Below are positions 11,149 through 19,933 of a DNA stretch of 64,000 bases, piece by piece (the first letter of the stretch is position 1; every line of letters begins with the position of its first letter). The position numbers were made by a program, and so were the translations under genes. The stretch lies in contig NZ_JAAAYE010000005.1 in the NCBI RefSeq assembly GCF_013282575.1, forward strand, positions 90,021-154,020. The letters are read 5' to 3'. The notes below the pieces were generated by a model that ran no database searches, was not told the DNA's origin, and worked only from the letters and a program-made list of their open reading frames with translations. Source of the stretch: Paraburkholderia sp. NMBU_R16. Lineage in GTDB: Bacteria > Pseudomonadota > Gammaproteobacteria > Burkholderiales > Burkholderiaceae.

Positions 11149-11464
11149 GATGCCTCCCGCTGGGCCGCTCCAAGGGAGGCATCCGCCCCCTCGGGGGGCG
11201 GCGAACGAAAGAGAGCGTGGGGGTCGTTCATTCAGCTTCTCCAGTCTGGGCGGCGTCGTACGCCGCCTTGGTCGGGCAAGAGGCGCGGATCGCGCACTCG
11301 ATCACCGCGCATTTCACGCCACATTTACGTAAGCGTCAATAGGTTTTTCTGAGTGGTACTCACTTTTCCTCACAGACCGTCTACCATAGGCAGCACAGTG
11401 CTATCATCGCGATCATCGCACCTCCGAAGGGGGAGGACTTGAACCAGACTCAAACAATGGACGA
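11149..11464. promoter_or_regulatory. Divergent control region between liuA and a TetR gene
   Basis: A 316-bp gap with no gene. Reading leftward, TTGACG (11339-11334), a 17-base spacer and TGAAAT (11316-11311) form a plausible sigma-70 promoter for liuA. An imperfect inverted repeat TTTACG-TAAG-CGTCAA (11324-11339) covers its -35 box and part of the spacer. A second inverted repeat, TGAGT-GGT-ACTCA, lies at 11350-11362, just upstream of that promoter and on the side of the TetR gene. Both look like regulator sites; the divergent TetR protein is the natural candidate for at least one. A six-codon open frame (11457-11477) overlaps the TetR start. The rest shows nothing clear. Confidence 0.55.
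11350..11362. promoter_or_regulatory. Inverted repeat, candidate TetR operator
   Basis: TGAGT-GGT-ACTCA: perfect 5-bp arms around a 3-base spacer, a form common for TetR dimers. It lies 103 bases before the TetR start codon and 11 bases outside the predicted liuA -35 box. Which regulator binds it is inference. Confidence 0.45.
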
Positions 11465-12247
11465 ATGGACGATCTGAAGGTCGAAGCTGGCGGTACACGG
11501 CGTCAGCCGTCCGGACGCAAGTCGCAGCAACGCGTGAAGGACATCCTTCAGGCGGGGCGAGAGGTGTTTTCTGAAAAGGGGTACGAGCGCACGACGACGG
11601 CGGAAATCGCACAACGCGTCGGCGTCTCCGAGGCCACCGTCTTCAGCTACTTTCGCGGCAAACGCGAATTGTGCGTGCGCGTCATTTCCGATTGGTACGA
11701 CGAGATCATCGCGGCCATTGAAACGGGGCTGCCGCGCAACGGCACGACGCGCCAGCAGTTCGCCTTCATCGTGCGCATGCATGTGCGGCTCATGCTGGTG
11801 CACGGCACGGGTCTTTGCTCGCTCGTGCTCTCGGAGGGGCGCACGAAGCATCACGCGCTCGGCGACGAGTTGACTGGGCTGCAGCGGCGCTATACGGCGC
11901 CGCTCATGCGCGTTCTCGCGCATGGGCAGCAAGCGGGACACATCCGCACCGATATGCCGCTTCGGCTCATGCGCTCGTTCGTATTCGGCCCGATGGAGCA
12001 TGTGCTTTGGGACGCGACGCTCGCACACCGTGGCGCGGATATCGACGCGACGGCCGAACAGCTCGTCGACGTGCTCTGGACTGCGCTGCAGCCGCCGCAG
12101 CCGGACGTGACCGCGCTGAGCCGGCTCAAGGAAGATCTCGACGATGCGATGCGTCGTTTCGAAGCGTCCACAGTCATGGCGAGACGCATGCCGAAATCGC
12201 CCGGCAACGGCAGGCGCGCGAGCAAGAAGGCAACGACCGAACAGTGA
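11465..12247 (+). CDS. TetR-family regulator divergent from liuABCD
   Basis: A 260-residue protein with an N-terminal TetR helix-turn-helix at about 22-65 (ILQAGREVFSEKGYERTTT, then VGVSEATVFSYFRGKREL) and a helical ligand/dimer domain. A basic, Lys/Arg-rich tail follows (last ~25 residues). Its divergent position suggests control of leucine/isovalerate catabolism; TetR-type LiuQ regulators of this pathway are known in betaproteobacteria, but I cannot confirm orthology. ATG 11465 has no strong ribosome site: GGGAGG at 11431-11436 is nearly 30 bases away, and the six-codon frame starting at 11457 overlaps the start. It may be autoregulated through the inverted repeat at 11350-11362. Confidence 0.82.
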   Translation: MDDLKVEAGGTRRQPSGRKSQQRVKDILQAGREVFSEKGYERTTTAEIAQRVGVSEATVFSYFRGKRELCVRVISDWYDEIIAAIETGLPRNGTTRQQFAFIVRMHVRLMLVHGTGLCSLVLSEGRTKHHALGDELTGLQRRYTAPLMRVLAHGQQAGHIRTDMPLRLMRSFVFGPMEHVLWDATLAHRGADIDATAEQLVDVLWTALQPPQPDVTALSRLKEDLDDAMRRFEASTVMARRMPKSPGNGRRASKKATTEQ

Positions 12248-12332
12248 GGGCGTGGCAGGTCAACAGATGCTTGCCGCGTCCGGGGCACGGGCGGTATCGT
12301 TGGCGCACCGTTCCCTTTGGCTCGACAAGCCG

Positions 12333-13355
12333 ATGACTACCGTTCTCACGCGCGAGCTCGCCTCGACATTCGCCAAGCTGGCCCTCGCCCATCTGACGCG
12401 CGAGTACCCCAACAAGCTGACGCATTCGCTTGCCGGTCCTGAAGACGTTCGCACGCCGCGTCAGCTGCATCCGATTTTTTATGGCAGCTACGATTGGCAT
12501 TCGTGCGTACACGGGTATTGGATGCTGCTGCGGTTGGTGACGCGTTTTCCCGATTTACCCGAGGCGCCGGCGGTCAAAGCCGTCGTTGACGCCCATTTCA
12601 CCGATGCGAACGTCGCGGGCGAGCTCGCCTATCTGAGCCTTCCTCACAATCTCGGATTCGAACGTCCGTACGGCTGGGCGTGGCTGCTCGCGCTCGCCGG
12701 CCACCTTCATGCGATGCGGGGGGGCGACGCCGCGCGTTGGTCGCGCACGATTGCACCGATGACCGATGCCTTTGTCGAGCGTTTCGAAGTGTTTTTGCCC
12801 AAAGCGAGCTATCCGGTGCGCGTGGGCACGCATTTCAACACGGCATTTGCGCTTTCACTGGCGCTCGATTTTGCGCGCACGACCGGGCGTTCGAAGTTTG
12901 CCGAGTTGATCGTCGATACGGCGAAACGATGGTATGCGAACGACGCGGCTTGCCAGGCGTGGGAGCCCGGCGGCGACGATTTTCTTTCGCCCTCGCTGGT
13001 GGAAGCGCAATTGATGCAACGCGCACTGCACGCCGCGGAGTTCGAACGTTGGCTCGATCGGTTCCTGCCGCGACTGCGGGAGGGCGAGCCTGCCACATTG
13101 TTCATCCCCGCGACGGTGACCGATCGAAGCGACGGCAAGATCGCTCATCTGGATGGACTGAATCTGAGTCGAGCGTGGTGTCAGCGGTCGATTGCGCAAG
13201 CGCTTTTGCCTGCCGATGTGCGCCGCGCGCGGCTCGAAGATGCGGCCGAGCGACATTTGCAAGCGGCGCTCGCCCATGTGGCCGGCGATTACATGGGCGA
13301 GCATTGGCTCGCGACGTTCGCGCTGCTGGCGCTCGAAGCTGGCTCTGTTCCCTGA
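12333..13355 (+). CDS. DUF2891 family protein
   Basis: A 340-residue protein of the DUF2891 type, recognised from HPIFYGSYDWHSCVHGYW near residues 48-65 and the all-helical, Trp/His-rich body (PYGWAWLLALAG, AWEPGGDDFLSPS, GEHWLATFALLAL). The toroidal helical pattern resembles glycoside hydrolases and other alpha/alpha barrels, but no reaction has been assigned that I know. ATG 12333 fits the conserved start; an in-frame ATG at 12267 would add 22 residues and has a weak GGCAGG before it. No signal peptide. It lies 85 bp after the TetR gene, so co-transcription is possible. Confidence 0.75.
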   Translation: MTTVLTRELASTFAKLALAHLTREYPNKLTHSLAGPEDVRTPRQLHPIFYGSYDWHSCVHGYWMLLRLVTRFPDLPEAPAVKAVVDAHFTDANVAGELAYLSLPHNLGFERPYGWAWLLALAGHLHAMRGGDAARWSRTIAPMTDAFVERFEVFLPKASYPVRVGTHFNTAFALSLALDFARTTGRSKFAELIVDTAKRWYANDAACQAWEPGGDDFLSPSLVEAQLMQRALHAAEFERWLDRFLPRLREGEPATLFIPATVTDRSDGKIAHLDGLNLSRAWCQRSIAQALLPADVRRARLEDAAERHLQAALAHVAGDYMGEHWLATFALLALEAGSVP

Positions 13356-13496
13356 GCCTTAAGGCATTTTTAAGGTTCCCTTCCTAATCTCATTGCGCAC
13401 GCGTTTCCGAGCCAGAGGGGGTCGACGCGAAACGCGAATAGGCCCAGGCGCGTGCAACGGCAAACTTCGTTCTCTCTCCGATAATGGGGTGCAGCC

Positions 13497-13781
13497 ATGT
13501 TCTCAACTTGCATTCGCTCACTCGGCGCCGCTTGCCTGCTCGGCGCAGTGCCGCTGCTGGCACAAGCGACCGAACCCGAAACGTTCTCGATGCCGGCTCC
13601 GCTCAGCGCGCAAATCCGGCATGACGGCTTCTCGATGCAGCGCATCAAGGCGGGAAGCTCGATCAACGGCAAAACCGGCACGTCGACGTTGTTCGGTCCT
13701 GAGATCTTGCCCAATTGGCAGCCGAAATCCGGGGAAGCCGCGACGCGGCGGCTCGAGGGAAACCGTTTCGAATTTCGTTGA
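13497..13781 (+). CDS. Small exported protein, unknown function
   Basis: A 94-residue protein with a Sec signal peptide: MFSTCIRSLGAACLLGAVPLLAQA, likely cut after AQA at about residue 24. The mature ~70 residues contain no cysteine and end in a basic segment (TRRLEGNRFEFR). No domain is recognised. It stands alone in a 519-bp space between DUF2891 and a leftward TetR gene; codon use looks like the neighbours. It might be a conserved Burkholderiaceae periplasmic protein, which is inference. Confidence 0.6.
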   Translation: MFSTCIRSLGAACLLGAVPLLAQATEPETFSMPAPLSAQIRHDGFSMQRIKAGSSINGKTGTSTLFGPEILPNWQPKSGEAATRRLEGNRFEFR

Positions 13782-13874
13782 GCGAATGGCTCCGCCAAGC
13801 GGTGCTCGGCGAGAACGCGGCGTTACTCGATACGCTCGCCGCACACCGCTTTCATGACTGCTCGGTCGCTATTC

Positions 13875-14507
13875 TCAAGTCAGCGAGCGTAGCGCCAGAT
13901 CGACTACATCGGCCAACTGGGCTTCGTCATCGACCACCTTGCTCATGACGCGCAACCCCTGTGTCACACACAGCAGGTAACGGCCGACCTCGCCTTCATC
14001 CAGCGACGGGTCGAATTCGCCCGCCGCCTGACCGCGGATCACCGCCGCGGTCAGCAGCGTCGTCGTGCGCCGGTGGAACGACTCGATCTTTTCGCGCAGT
14101 TCGGCATCGTCGGCCTGCATTTCGAGCGTTGTGTTCGTGATGAAGCAACTGCGCTGCCCCGAGAGCGCATTCGTGATTTTCGCGTAGTGCAGCAGGGCCT
14201 CGCGCAGCGACTCCGTTGCCGATCCCCCGGCGCTCAGGCGCTCGGCCAAACGCGCGATGACTCCCTCGGAGTAATGGTCGACTGCCGCCAGCAAAAGGCC
14301 GTGCTTGTCGCCGAAGACTCCGTACAGACTGCCTCGCAGCACGCCGGTGGCTTCGCAAAGATCGTCGATCGAAGTCGCGTGGTAGCCGTGGTTCCAAAAC
14401 GTCCGGCTCGCGCGATCGAGCACCTCGTCGACGTCGAATTCACGTGGCCGGCCTCGCGCTGCGCGCGGCTCGTTGCCGGATTTGCGGGATCGTATAGCGT
14501 TAGTCAT
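13875..14507 (-). CDS. TetR-family regulator, probably translated from a leaderless mRNA
   Basis: A 210-residue protein with a TetR DNA-binding domain at about 20-65 (RPREFDVDEVLDRASRTFW, then TSIDDLCEATGVLRGSLYGVF) of the AcrR/NemR-like subgroup, and a C-terminal ligand domain. Upstream of ATG 14507 the minus strand reads TTGAAT, 17 bases, TATTAT, then only 6 bases to the ATG, so transcription should begin at or next to the start codon. A palindrome inside the promoter spacer (14520-14533) makes autorepression likely. Its target is unclear: the gene to the right runs leftward toward it, and the gene to the left is a small exported protein read toward it. Confidence 0.82.
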   Translation of the reverse strand: MTNAIRSRKSGNEPRAARGRPREFDVDEVLDRASRTFWNHGYHATSIDDLCEATGVLRGSLYGVFGDKHGLLLAAVDHYSEGVIARLAERLSAGGSATESLREALLHYAKITNALSGQRSCFITNTTLEMQADDAELREKIESFHRRTTTLLTAAVIRGQAAGEFDPSLDEGEVGRYLLCVTQGLRVMSKVVDDEAQLADVVDLALRSLT

Positions 14508-14513
14508 GCGGCG

Positions 14514-14542
14514 ATAATATGACCCATCAGTCAATAATTCAA
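14514..14542 (-). promoter_or_regulatory. Sigma-70 promoter with internal TetR-type palindrome
   Basis: On the minus strand: -35 TTGAAT (14542-14537), 17-base spacer, -10 TATTAT (14519-14514). The spacer holds TGAC-TGATGG-GTCA (14533-14520), a 4-bp-arm palindrome with further A/T symmetry outside. A dimer bound there would block RNA polymerase. The ATG of the TetR gene begins 7 bases after the -10 box. Confidence 0.6.
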
Positions 14543-14618
14543 GCCGCAAAGCCATCGCCGCGAAGATGAAGCGGAGGCGCCGCGCCGGCCCGGCACTCAC
14601 GCCAGGCCGGCGCCCCCG

Positions 14619-16907
14619 CTACAACACCGCCGCTACGCGCACATCTGACTTGTCCGCCGACGCGACGATCTTGCCGCCCACCCGACTGAACGTGATCGTG
14701 ACGGTCTTGCGACCCACACGGAGGTTGCCCACTTCGAGCCAGTCGATTCCCTCGGGCAATGCTGGCTGTTCGATCAGGATCTGCTCGCGCTGCGCATCGA
14801 TCGTCAGGCCCAGACAGGCCTCCAGCATCATGAACGGCGCGCCGGCCGCCCATGCCTGCGGGAGGCAGGCCACGGGATAGGCCGTGGGCGGCTCGCCGCG
14901 CTGACGCATGAAGCCGCAAAACAGCTCGGGCAATCGCATATCGAAGTTCACTGCCGCCTCGAACAGCGCCTGCAGCAAGCGCACCGCCGCCGGTTTGTCG
15001 CCGTAGCGTGCGAGCCCGCGCGCGCATAACGCGTTGTCGTGCGGCCAGACGGAGCCGTTGTGATACGACATCGGGTTGAAACGCGGCTGATTCGCGGCCA
15101 GCGTACGCACGCCCCAACCGGTATGAAACTGCGTCGATTCCAGCTTGCTTGCCACCGCCTCGCCCCGCTCGCGCGACGGCAGCCCGAATGCAAGCAGGTG
15201 ACCGGCATTCGAAGCCAGCACGCGACACAATTCGCCATGACCGTCGAGCGCTATGCCGTAAAAGTTCGCCTCGGGCATCCAGAACAGCGCTTCGACGCGC
15301 TCACGCAAGGTTTCCGAGCGTGCGGCATAACGCGCCGCCGCATCGACGAGCCCGCGCCGTGCGGCAAGCTTTGCCATCGTGTCGAAAGCGGCGCAGGCGT
15401 AGGCCTGAACCTCGACGAGTGCGATCGGCCCGTCCGGCATCCGTCCATCGGCATGGAACACCGAATCGTGGCTGTCCTTCCATCCTTGATTCGCCAACCC
15501 GCGATCGGAGGTGGACTGGTAATCGACGAGTCCGTGCGGATTTCTATCGCAGACGCCGGCCACCCACTGCGCGGCTCGCTCGAGCGCGGGCCACAGTTCG
15601 TCGATGAACGCCTCGTCAGCCGTACGCGCGAAATACGCGCCGGCCAGCACGACGAAAAGCGGTGTGGTGTCGACACCCCCGTAGTAAAGCGCAAACGGCA
15701 CCTCGCCGGTTCCAGCCATTTCGCTCTTGCGCATCTCGTGCATGATCTTGCCCGCCGATGCGTCGCGAAAGGCGGAATCCTCGCGCGCCTGATATTCGGC
15801 CAGAAAGCGCAGTACACCGCGCGCCAGCCACGGCTGCAGCCAAAGCATCTGCAGCGAGGTCACGATCGCATCGCGTCCGAATGGCGTCGAAAACCACGGG
15901 ATACCGGCGTAAGGATAAGGGCCAGTCGGCAAATCGGTCGTCAGCAGGCCGAGGTCCGCAAACGAACGCTCGAGCCATCCGTTGAAAAGCGGGTTGCTCG
16001 TCCGGATGCGGGCCGTCGCCCGGCGCCGCTCGCGCATCGACAAGTGCGCGCTTGCAAGTGCCGCGCGCACGGCGGCACGGCCCACGCGCGGGCGCACGGC
16101 ATCGATTTGCGTCAGATGCGCCGGATGGCGGCTGTGCGGCGGCTGTGCGACCTGCGCGCCCGGTGGCTCGGAACAGGTGGCCGCCGCGAGCTTGTGCGCA
16201 TCGACCGCGACCGACAAATAAATCGACACACAGGCCTGCGCCGAGAGCGTGATCGAGTAATCGGCCCGATCCTGCGCAAGCTGATCGGGCTGCGGTGCGA
16301 ATGCAATTCGAACGGAGCGCTCGACGCAATCGAGACCGGTATAGCTGAGCCGCACTTCGTCGCGACCCACGACAGGGGCCGCAATGGTGCCTCGCTTCGG
16401 CCGCGAGAGCCCACGCACCTCGAACATATCCTTGAAGTCGCAGCCGAATGAGATCGACAACGGCACGACCGCCTCGGTCGAGCCGTAATTGGTGAGCGTA
16501 ATCGCTTCGTAAAGCACCGTACCGGCGAGTACGCGCATGCGCTCGACGTGTATGACGCCTTCAGGCGTGAACTCGCCGCCCACCGGCGGCAGCGGCCGGT
16601 TCGTCAGGTGTGCCGTAAACGAAGTGTTGTCACTGCTGACATTGCCTGAGAGCAGCGAAGGCGCCCGCCCGCCGAAGGTCAGGCGAAGCTGCGAAAGTGT
16701 GCGGGTGTCGTTGACGAAAAGGCCGTCGTCGAAACCGTTGACGTCGCCCAATGGGTCGTTGACGACGAAAGCGTCGCCCGATTTCAGTACGTATTGGCTC
16801 GTGCGTGCGACGTAAGGGTGCTCGGGGGCAATGAACGCGCCGTCGGGCTGATGTTCGGTCGGACCGCCCGCTCGTGTCACTAAATCCGGAACTTCGGTAT
16901 CCAGCAT
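14619..16907 (-). CDS. Amylo-alpha-1,6-glucosidase / glycogen-debranching-like protein
   Basis: A 762-residue protein combining an N-terminal GDE_N-like domain (QYVLKSGDAFVVNDPLGD, DDGLFVNDTRTLSQ) with a C-terminal (alpha/alpha)6 barrel of GH133/GH63-like debranching enzymes. The barrel carries PWFSTPFGRDAIVTSLQML near 365-385 and NQGWKDSHDSVFHADG near 480-495. Proteins of this class are annotated as removing alpha-1,6 branches; the exact substrate (glycogen, trehalose-linked or other glycan) is uncertain. Start 16907 (MLDTEVPD) fits the family; the frame runs 21 codons further. No glg or tre genes are nearby and there is no signal peptide, so it appears to work alone in the cytoplasm. Confidence 0.82.
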   Translation of the reverse strand: MLDTEVPDLVTRAGGPTEHQPDGAFIAPEHPYVARTSQYVLKSGDAFVVNDPLGDVNGFDDGLFVNDTRTLSQLRLTFGGRAPSLLSGNVSSDNTSFTAHLTNRPLPPVGGEFTPEGVIHVERMRVLAGTVLYEAITLTNYGSTEAVVPLSISFGCDFKDMFEVRGLSRPKRGTIAAPVVGRDEVRLSYTGLDCVERSVRIAFAPQPDQLAQDRADYSITLSAQACVSIYLSVAVDAHKLAAATCSEPPGAQVAQPPHSRHPAHLTQIDAVRPRVGRAAVRAALASAHLSMRERRRATARIRTSNPLFNGWLERSFADLGLLTTDLPTGPYPYAGIPWFSTPFGRDAIVTSLQMLWLQPWLARGVLRFLAEYQAREDSAFRDASAGKIMHEMRKSEMAGTGEVPFALYYGGVDTTPLFVVLAGAYFARTADEAFIDELWPALERAAQWVAGVCDRNPHGLVDYQSTSDRGLANQGWKDSHDSVFHADGRMPDGPIALVEVQAYACAAFDTMAKLAARRGLVDAAARYAARSETLRERVEALFWMPEANFYGIALDGHGELCRVLASNAGHLLAFGLPSRERGEAVASKLESTQFHTGWGVRTLAANQPRFNPMSYHNGSVWPHDNALCARGLARYGDKPAAVRLLQALFEAAVNFDMRLPELFCGFMRQRGEPPTAYPVACLPQAWAAGAPFMMLEACLGLTIDAQREQILIEQPALPEGIDWLEVGNLRVGRKTVTITFSRVGGKIVASADKSDVRVAAVL

Positions 16908-17022
16908 CGTGTGGCTCCTGACGTTGGCTCTTCTCGATTGTAGAAAGCGATACGCGAAGGCAAAGAACAAATGTGGGATGGCGTGCCGGCTCCGCCGTGC
17001 CGCAAGAGCGGTGCCCGCTAGA

Positions 17023-17895
17023 CTATGCCTGCTCGCGGATGAACGCCTCGACGTGTCGATTGAATGCGGCAGGGTGCGCGAGGTTCATGCCATGCGAGGC
17101 ACCGCGGATCGTGTGACGCCGCGTATCCGGCAGCCAGTCGACGAACGCGGCAACGTTGCGACGAAACAGCTCGGGACTCTTTTCTCCGTCGATCAGCAAC
17201 GTCGGGCATACGACCTGCGCGGCCGCATCACGAGTGTACGCCGGCAAGGGGTCGGCGAACTGGCGCGGCAAAGTATCGGCATTGTCCATCGCCATCGTCC
17301 TGAAGGCCGGGGTGCTCTTCGCCCACGAGCCGACGCGGCTGACGGAATCGACGAACAGCTCCAGGCCCGCCTCGACTTCGCCGGCCTCGATCAGCATCGC
17401 CGCATGCGCGCGCAGCGCGTTGACGGTCTCGGGCAGAATCGCGAGCGCCTGTCCCGGCGTCTGCAGCGGGCCGCCGGGATCGGCGAGCGTCAGCGTACGC
17501 AGGCGCTCGGGGTACCGCAATGCGAAATGAAACGCGACGCAACCGCCGCGCGAATGCGCGACCATGTGGGCCGGGCCCGCGCCGAGCTTGTCGATGAACT
17601 CGGCGAGCTCGTCCGCGTGACGGCTCCAGCTGAAAGGCACCGTGCCGGGCAGCCCGCCCAGCGGCCAGTAGTGCGTGAGGCTCACCGCCACGCATCGAAA
17701 GTGACCGGACAATCCGGCGAGCTGCGGCTGCCAATAACGGTAATCGCATAGCGAGCCATGCACGAAGAGAAGCAGTTCGCCGGTGCCGCGTTCGACGTAA
17801 GGCATGCGCAAGCCGCTGCCAAGTTCGATGAAACGCAGATCGGAAGCGGGTGCGAGCATGGAGGGACGGGAGGACATTGGCGCTGGCATCCGCAT
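17023..17895 (-). CDS. Alpha/beta-fold hydrolase
   Basis: A 290-residue alpha/beta hydrolase. It has an oxyanion strand LLLFVHGSLCDYRYW near 48-62, nucleophile elbow AHSRGGCV near 118-125, the acid in PTLLIDGEKSPE near 230-240 and the histidine in RGASHGMNLAHP near 265-275. The catalytic triad is therefore complete. Substrate unknown; esterases, haloalkane dehalogenase-like and dienelactone-type enzymes share this pattern. The start overlaps the MOSC gene stop by one base (TGATG), implying coupled translation; internal ATGs at 17889 and 17877 are alternatives. Confidence 0.85.
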   Translation of the reverse strand: MRMPAPMSSRPSMLAPASDLRFIELGSGLRMPYVERGTGELLLFVHGSLCDYRYWQPQLAGLSGHFRCVAVSLTHYWPLGGLPGTVPFSWSRHADELAEFIDKLGAGPAHMVAHSRGGCVAFHFALRYPERLRTLTLADPGGPLQTPGQALAILPETVNALRAHAAMLIEAGEVEAGLELFVDSVSRVGSWAKSTPAFRTMAMDNADTLPRQFADPLPAYTRDAAAQVVCPTLLIDGEKSPELFRRNVAAFVDWLPDTRRHTIRGASHGMNLAHPAAFNRHVEAFIREQA

Positions 17896-18764
17896 CAGTT
17901 GTCGAAGCGCAGCTCGAGCGATGCATCGCAGCCTGCGGCGAGCACGGTGCCGGCGCCCTCGGCGATGACGGCGTTCTGTCCGAACGTCACTTGCCCGTCG
18001 ACGCGACTGTCGGCGCGGTAGGCGCTCATCGTATCCGTAGGCTCGTGAGGCCATCGCGGATCGGGGGCGCCGCTGAGTTGATCGATCGTCGGAATGGGGC
18101 AGCGCGTGCACGGCTTGACGAACTGCAATCCAATCGCGCCGGCAGCCGTCTCGATCCGCAGCGTATCGATGTAGTCCTCCTCATACGCCTCGATGCCGCT
18201 CAGCACGAGATTGGGCCGGAAGCGATTCATCGGGATGGCATCGACGCCTTTCTTCGCGAGCCGCGCGTTGAGATCGTCGAGCGACGCCTGGCCGATCACG
18301 AGCAGCGGGTAGCCGTCTGCAAAACGAAGCGGTGCGACCGTGTCTCCGGTCCAGTCGCGGTTCGCGATGCGTTGCGCGGCCGGATCGAACCGTACGAGCC
18401 TCAATGATGCGCCGAGGAACGCCGAGAACCACTGCGCTGCCTCGCCGCCCACATCGAGCGCGTTCAACGTGCTGCGCCAGACGGTGACTTCGATGCGTTC
18501 GGCATCGGACAGTACCGCTGCGTCCAACGGCGTACGAAACGGCGCTCGACCCGGCGCCCGAACGACGAGCTCGCCGCCCGCGAACTCCGGCTCGATCAGC
18601 GCCATACGCGGCATCGTCCGCTGCGTCACGAACCGGCCGCTGGTATCGACGAGCATCCAATGCCGGTCGTATTCGAGCCCGTGCGCAAACATGCGCGCCT
18701 CGTCGAGCGCAATGCCCGCGCAGGATTTGATGGGATAAACGTTGATCTGGCTGATCGTTGCCAT
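17895..18764 (-). CDS. MOSC domain protein (YcbX-like)
   Basis: A 289-residue protein with an N-terminal MOSC beta-barrel domain (ISQINVYPIKSCAGIALDEA) and a C-terminal MOSC domain containing KPCTRCPIPTID near 222-233, whose cysteines resemble those used by molybdenum-cofactor sulfurases and mARC/YcbX reductases. Such proteins bind sulfurated Moco and reduce N-hydroxylated compounds or move sulfur. Unlike E. coli YcbX, no C-terminal 2Fe-2S ferredoxin domain is present, so electrons would have to come from elsewhere. Coupled to the downstream hydrolase by TGATG. A Moco-using PaoABC operon and mocA lie ~25 kb away but are not linked. Confidence 0.85.
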   Translation of the reverse strand: MATISQINVYPIKSCAGIALDEARMFAHGLEYDRHWMLVDTSGRFVTQRTMPRMALIEPEFAGGELVVRAPGRAPFRTPLDAAVLSDAERIEVTVWRSTLNALDVGGEAAQWFSAFLGASLRLVRFDPAAQRIANRDWTGDTVAPLRFADGYPLLVIGQASLDDLNARLAKKGVDAIPMNRFRPNLVLSGIEAYEEDYIDTLRIETAAGAIGLQFVKPCTRCPIPTIDQLSGAPDPRWPHEPTDTMSAYRADSRVDGQVTFGQNAVIAEGAGTVLAAGCDASLELRFDN

Positions 18765-18901
18765 GGATGGGTGTCTGCCTGGCCGCAATGCCGGTGAAAG
18801 CGGCGATGGTAACACCGCCGCGAAGCACTAGACTAAGCCGGCCCCCGTCGCGTGCGGCGCGCGGAGCACCCGTGCGCGGGCTCCGGCAACCTGTAGCGGG
18901 A

Positions 18902-19933
18902 TCAGCCGAACGAGGCGGCGTCGACGCAACTCGCGGCCGCGCTTGCTCCGCGTACGGCACAGGTGAGCGGCTCGTGAGCGACGCGCACGGCGAGCCCGGT
19001 TTCCTCGGCAAGCCGCTTATCGAGGTTGGCGAGCAGCGCGCCGCCACCCGTGAGGACCATTCCGCTATGGGCGATATCGGTGACGAGTTCGGGCGGCGCG
19101 TTTTCGAGCGCGAGCTTGATCGCGTCGACCACCGGGCGAAGCGGTGCGGCCAGGGCTTCCGCGACATCGTGGTTCGATAGCTCGATCGTGCGCGGCAGAC
19201 CGTCGACGAGGCTGCGGCCGATCGCGCGCGCCCGTTCTGTCGGCACATCGAGCGTCGCGGAGCCGATCGTCTTTTTGACATGCTCGGCCGTTTGGTCGCC
19301 CAGCACGACGCCGTAGAGGCTACGGACGTACGACACGATCGCGGCATCGAATTGATCGCCCCCGATACGCACGAAGCCTTGATAAGCGACACCGCCGAGC
19401 GACACCACAGCCACCTCGGTGGTTCCCCCGCCCATGTCCACGACCATCGATCCGCGCGCCTCCCCGACGGGCAAGCCGGCTCCGACGGCGGCGGCGAGCG
19501 ATTCGTCGATGAGGCTGACCTTCGCGGCGCCGGCGGCGAGCGCCGCCTCGCGAATCGCGCGCCGCTCGACCTGCGTCGCGGAGCACGGCACACAGATCGT
19601 GAATTCGGCGCGAAGGCCGAAAACGGAGCGCAACCGGGCCATCTCGACGAACTCGCGGAACATGTGTTCGGCAGCGGCAAAGTCTGCGATCACGCCATGC
19701 CGCATCGGTCGGATGGCCTCGAGATTCGTGGGCGAACGACCGAGCAGTTGCTTGGCCTCCTCGCCCACGGCCGCCACCCGGCCCGCGCCCGGGCTCGGCG
19801 TCTTCTGAAAGCACACCACCGACGGCTGATTCAGTACGATGCCCTTGCCGTGCATATAGATCAACGTGTTGGCGGTTCCCAGATCCACGGCAACGGGCCT
19901 GGGCAGCAGACGGCGGAAAATGTGATGCGACAT
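18902..19933 (-). CDS. MreB-like actin homologue (second copy type, no mreCD)
   Basis: A 343-residue actin-fold protein. Nucleotide-binding signatures are phosphate-1 DLGTANTLIY near 17-26, phosphate-2 MVVDMGGGTTEVAVVSLGG near 160-178 and adenosine motif GMVLTGGGALLANLDK near 290-305, so ATP binding should be intact. MreB polymerises on the inner membrane and guides cell-wall synthesis. Canonical mreB sits with mreCD; here no mreC, mreD, mrdA or rodA is adjacent, so this is probably a paralogue. The N-terminal FRRLLPRP differs from the usual amphipathic membrane helix. Divergent from the UbiB-like gene across 290 bp. A further upstream start at 19948 (MRESTMSHH) is possible. Confidence 0.85.
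   Translation of the reverse strand: MSHHIFRRLLPRPVAVDLGTANTLIYMHGKGIVLNQPSVVCFQKTPSPGAGRVAAVGEEAKQLLGRSPTNLEAIRPMRHGVIADFAAAEHMFREFVEMARLRSVFGLRAEFTICVPCSATQVERRAIREAALAAGAAKVSLIDESLAAAVGAGLPVGEARGSMVVDMGGGTTEVAVVSLGGVAYQGFVRIGGDQFDAAIVSYVRSLYGVVLGDQTAEHVKKTIGSATLDVPTERARAIGRSLVDGLPRTIELSNHDVAEALAAPLRPVVDAIKLALENAPPELVTDIAHSGMVLTGGGALLANLDKRLAEETGLAVRVAHEPLTCAVRGASAAASCVDAASFG

Noticed and set aside
13357..13375. CCTTAA-7-TTAAGG hairpin after the DUF2891 gene as a terminator
   Set aside because: The stem is short and A/T-rich and no T-run follows.
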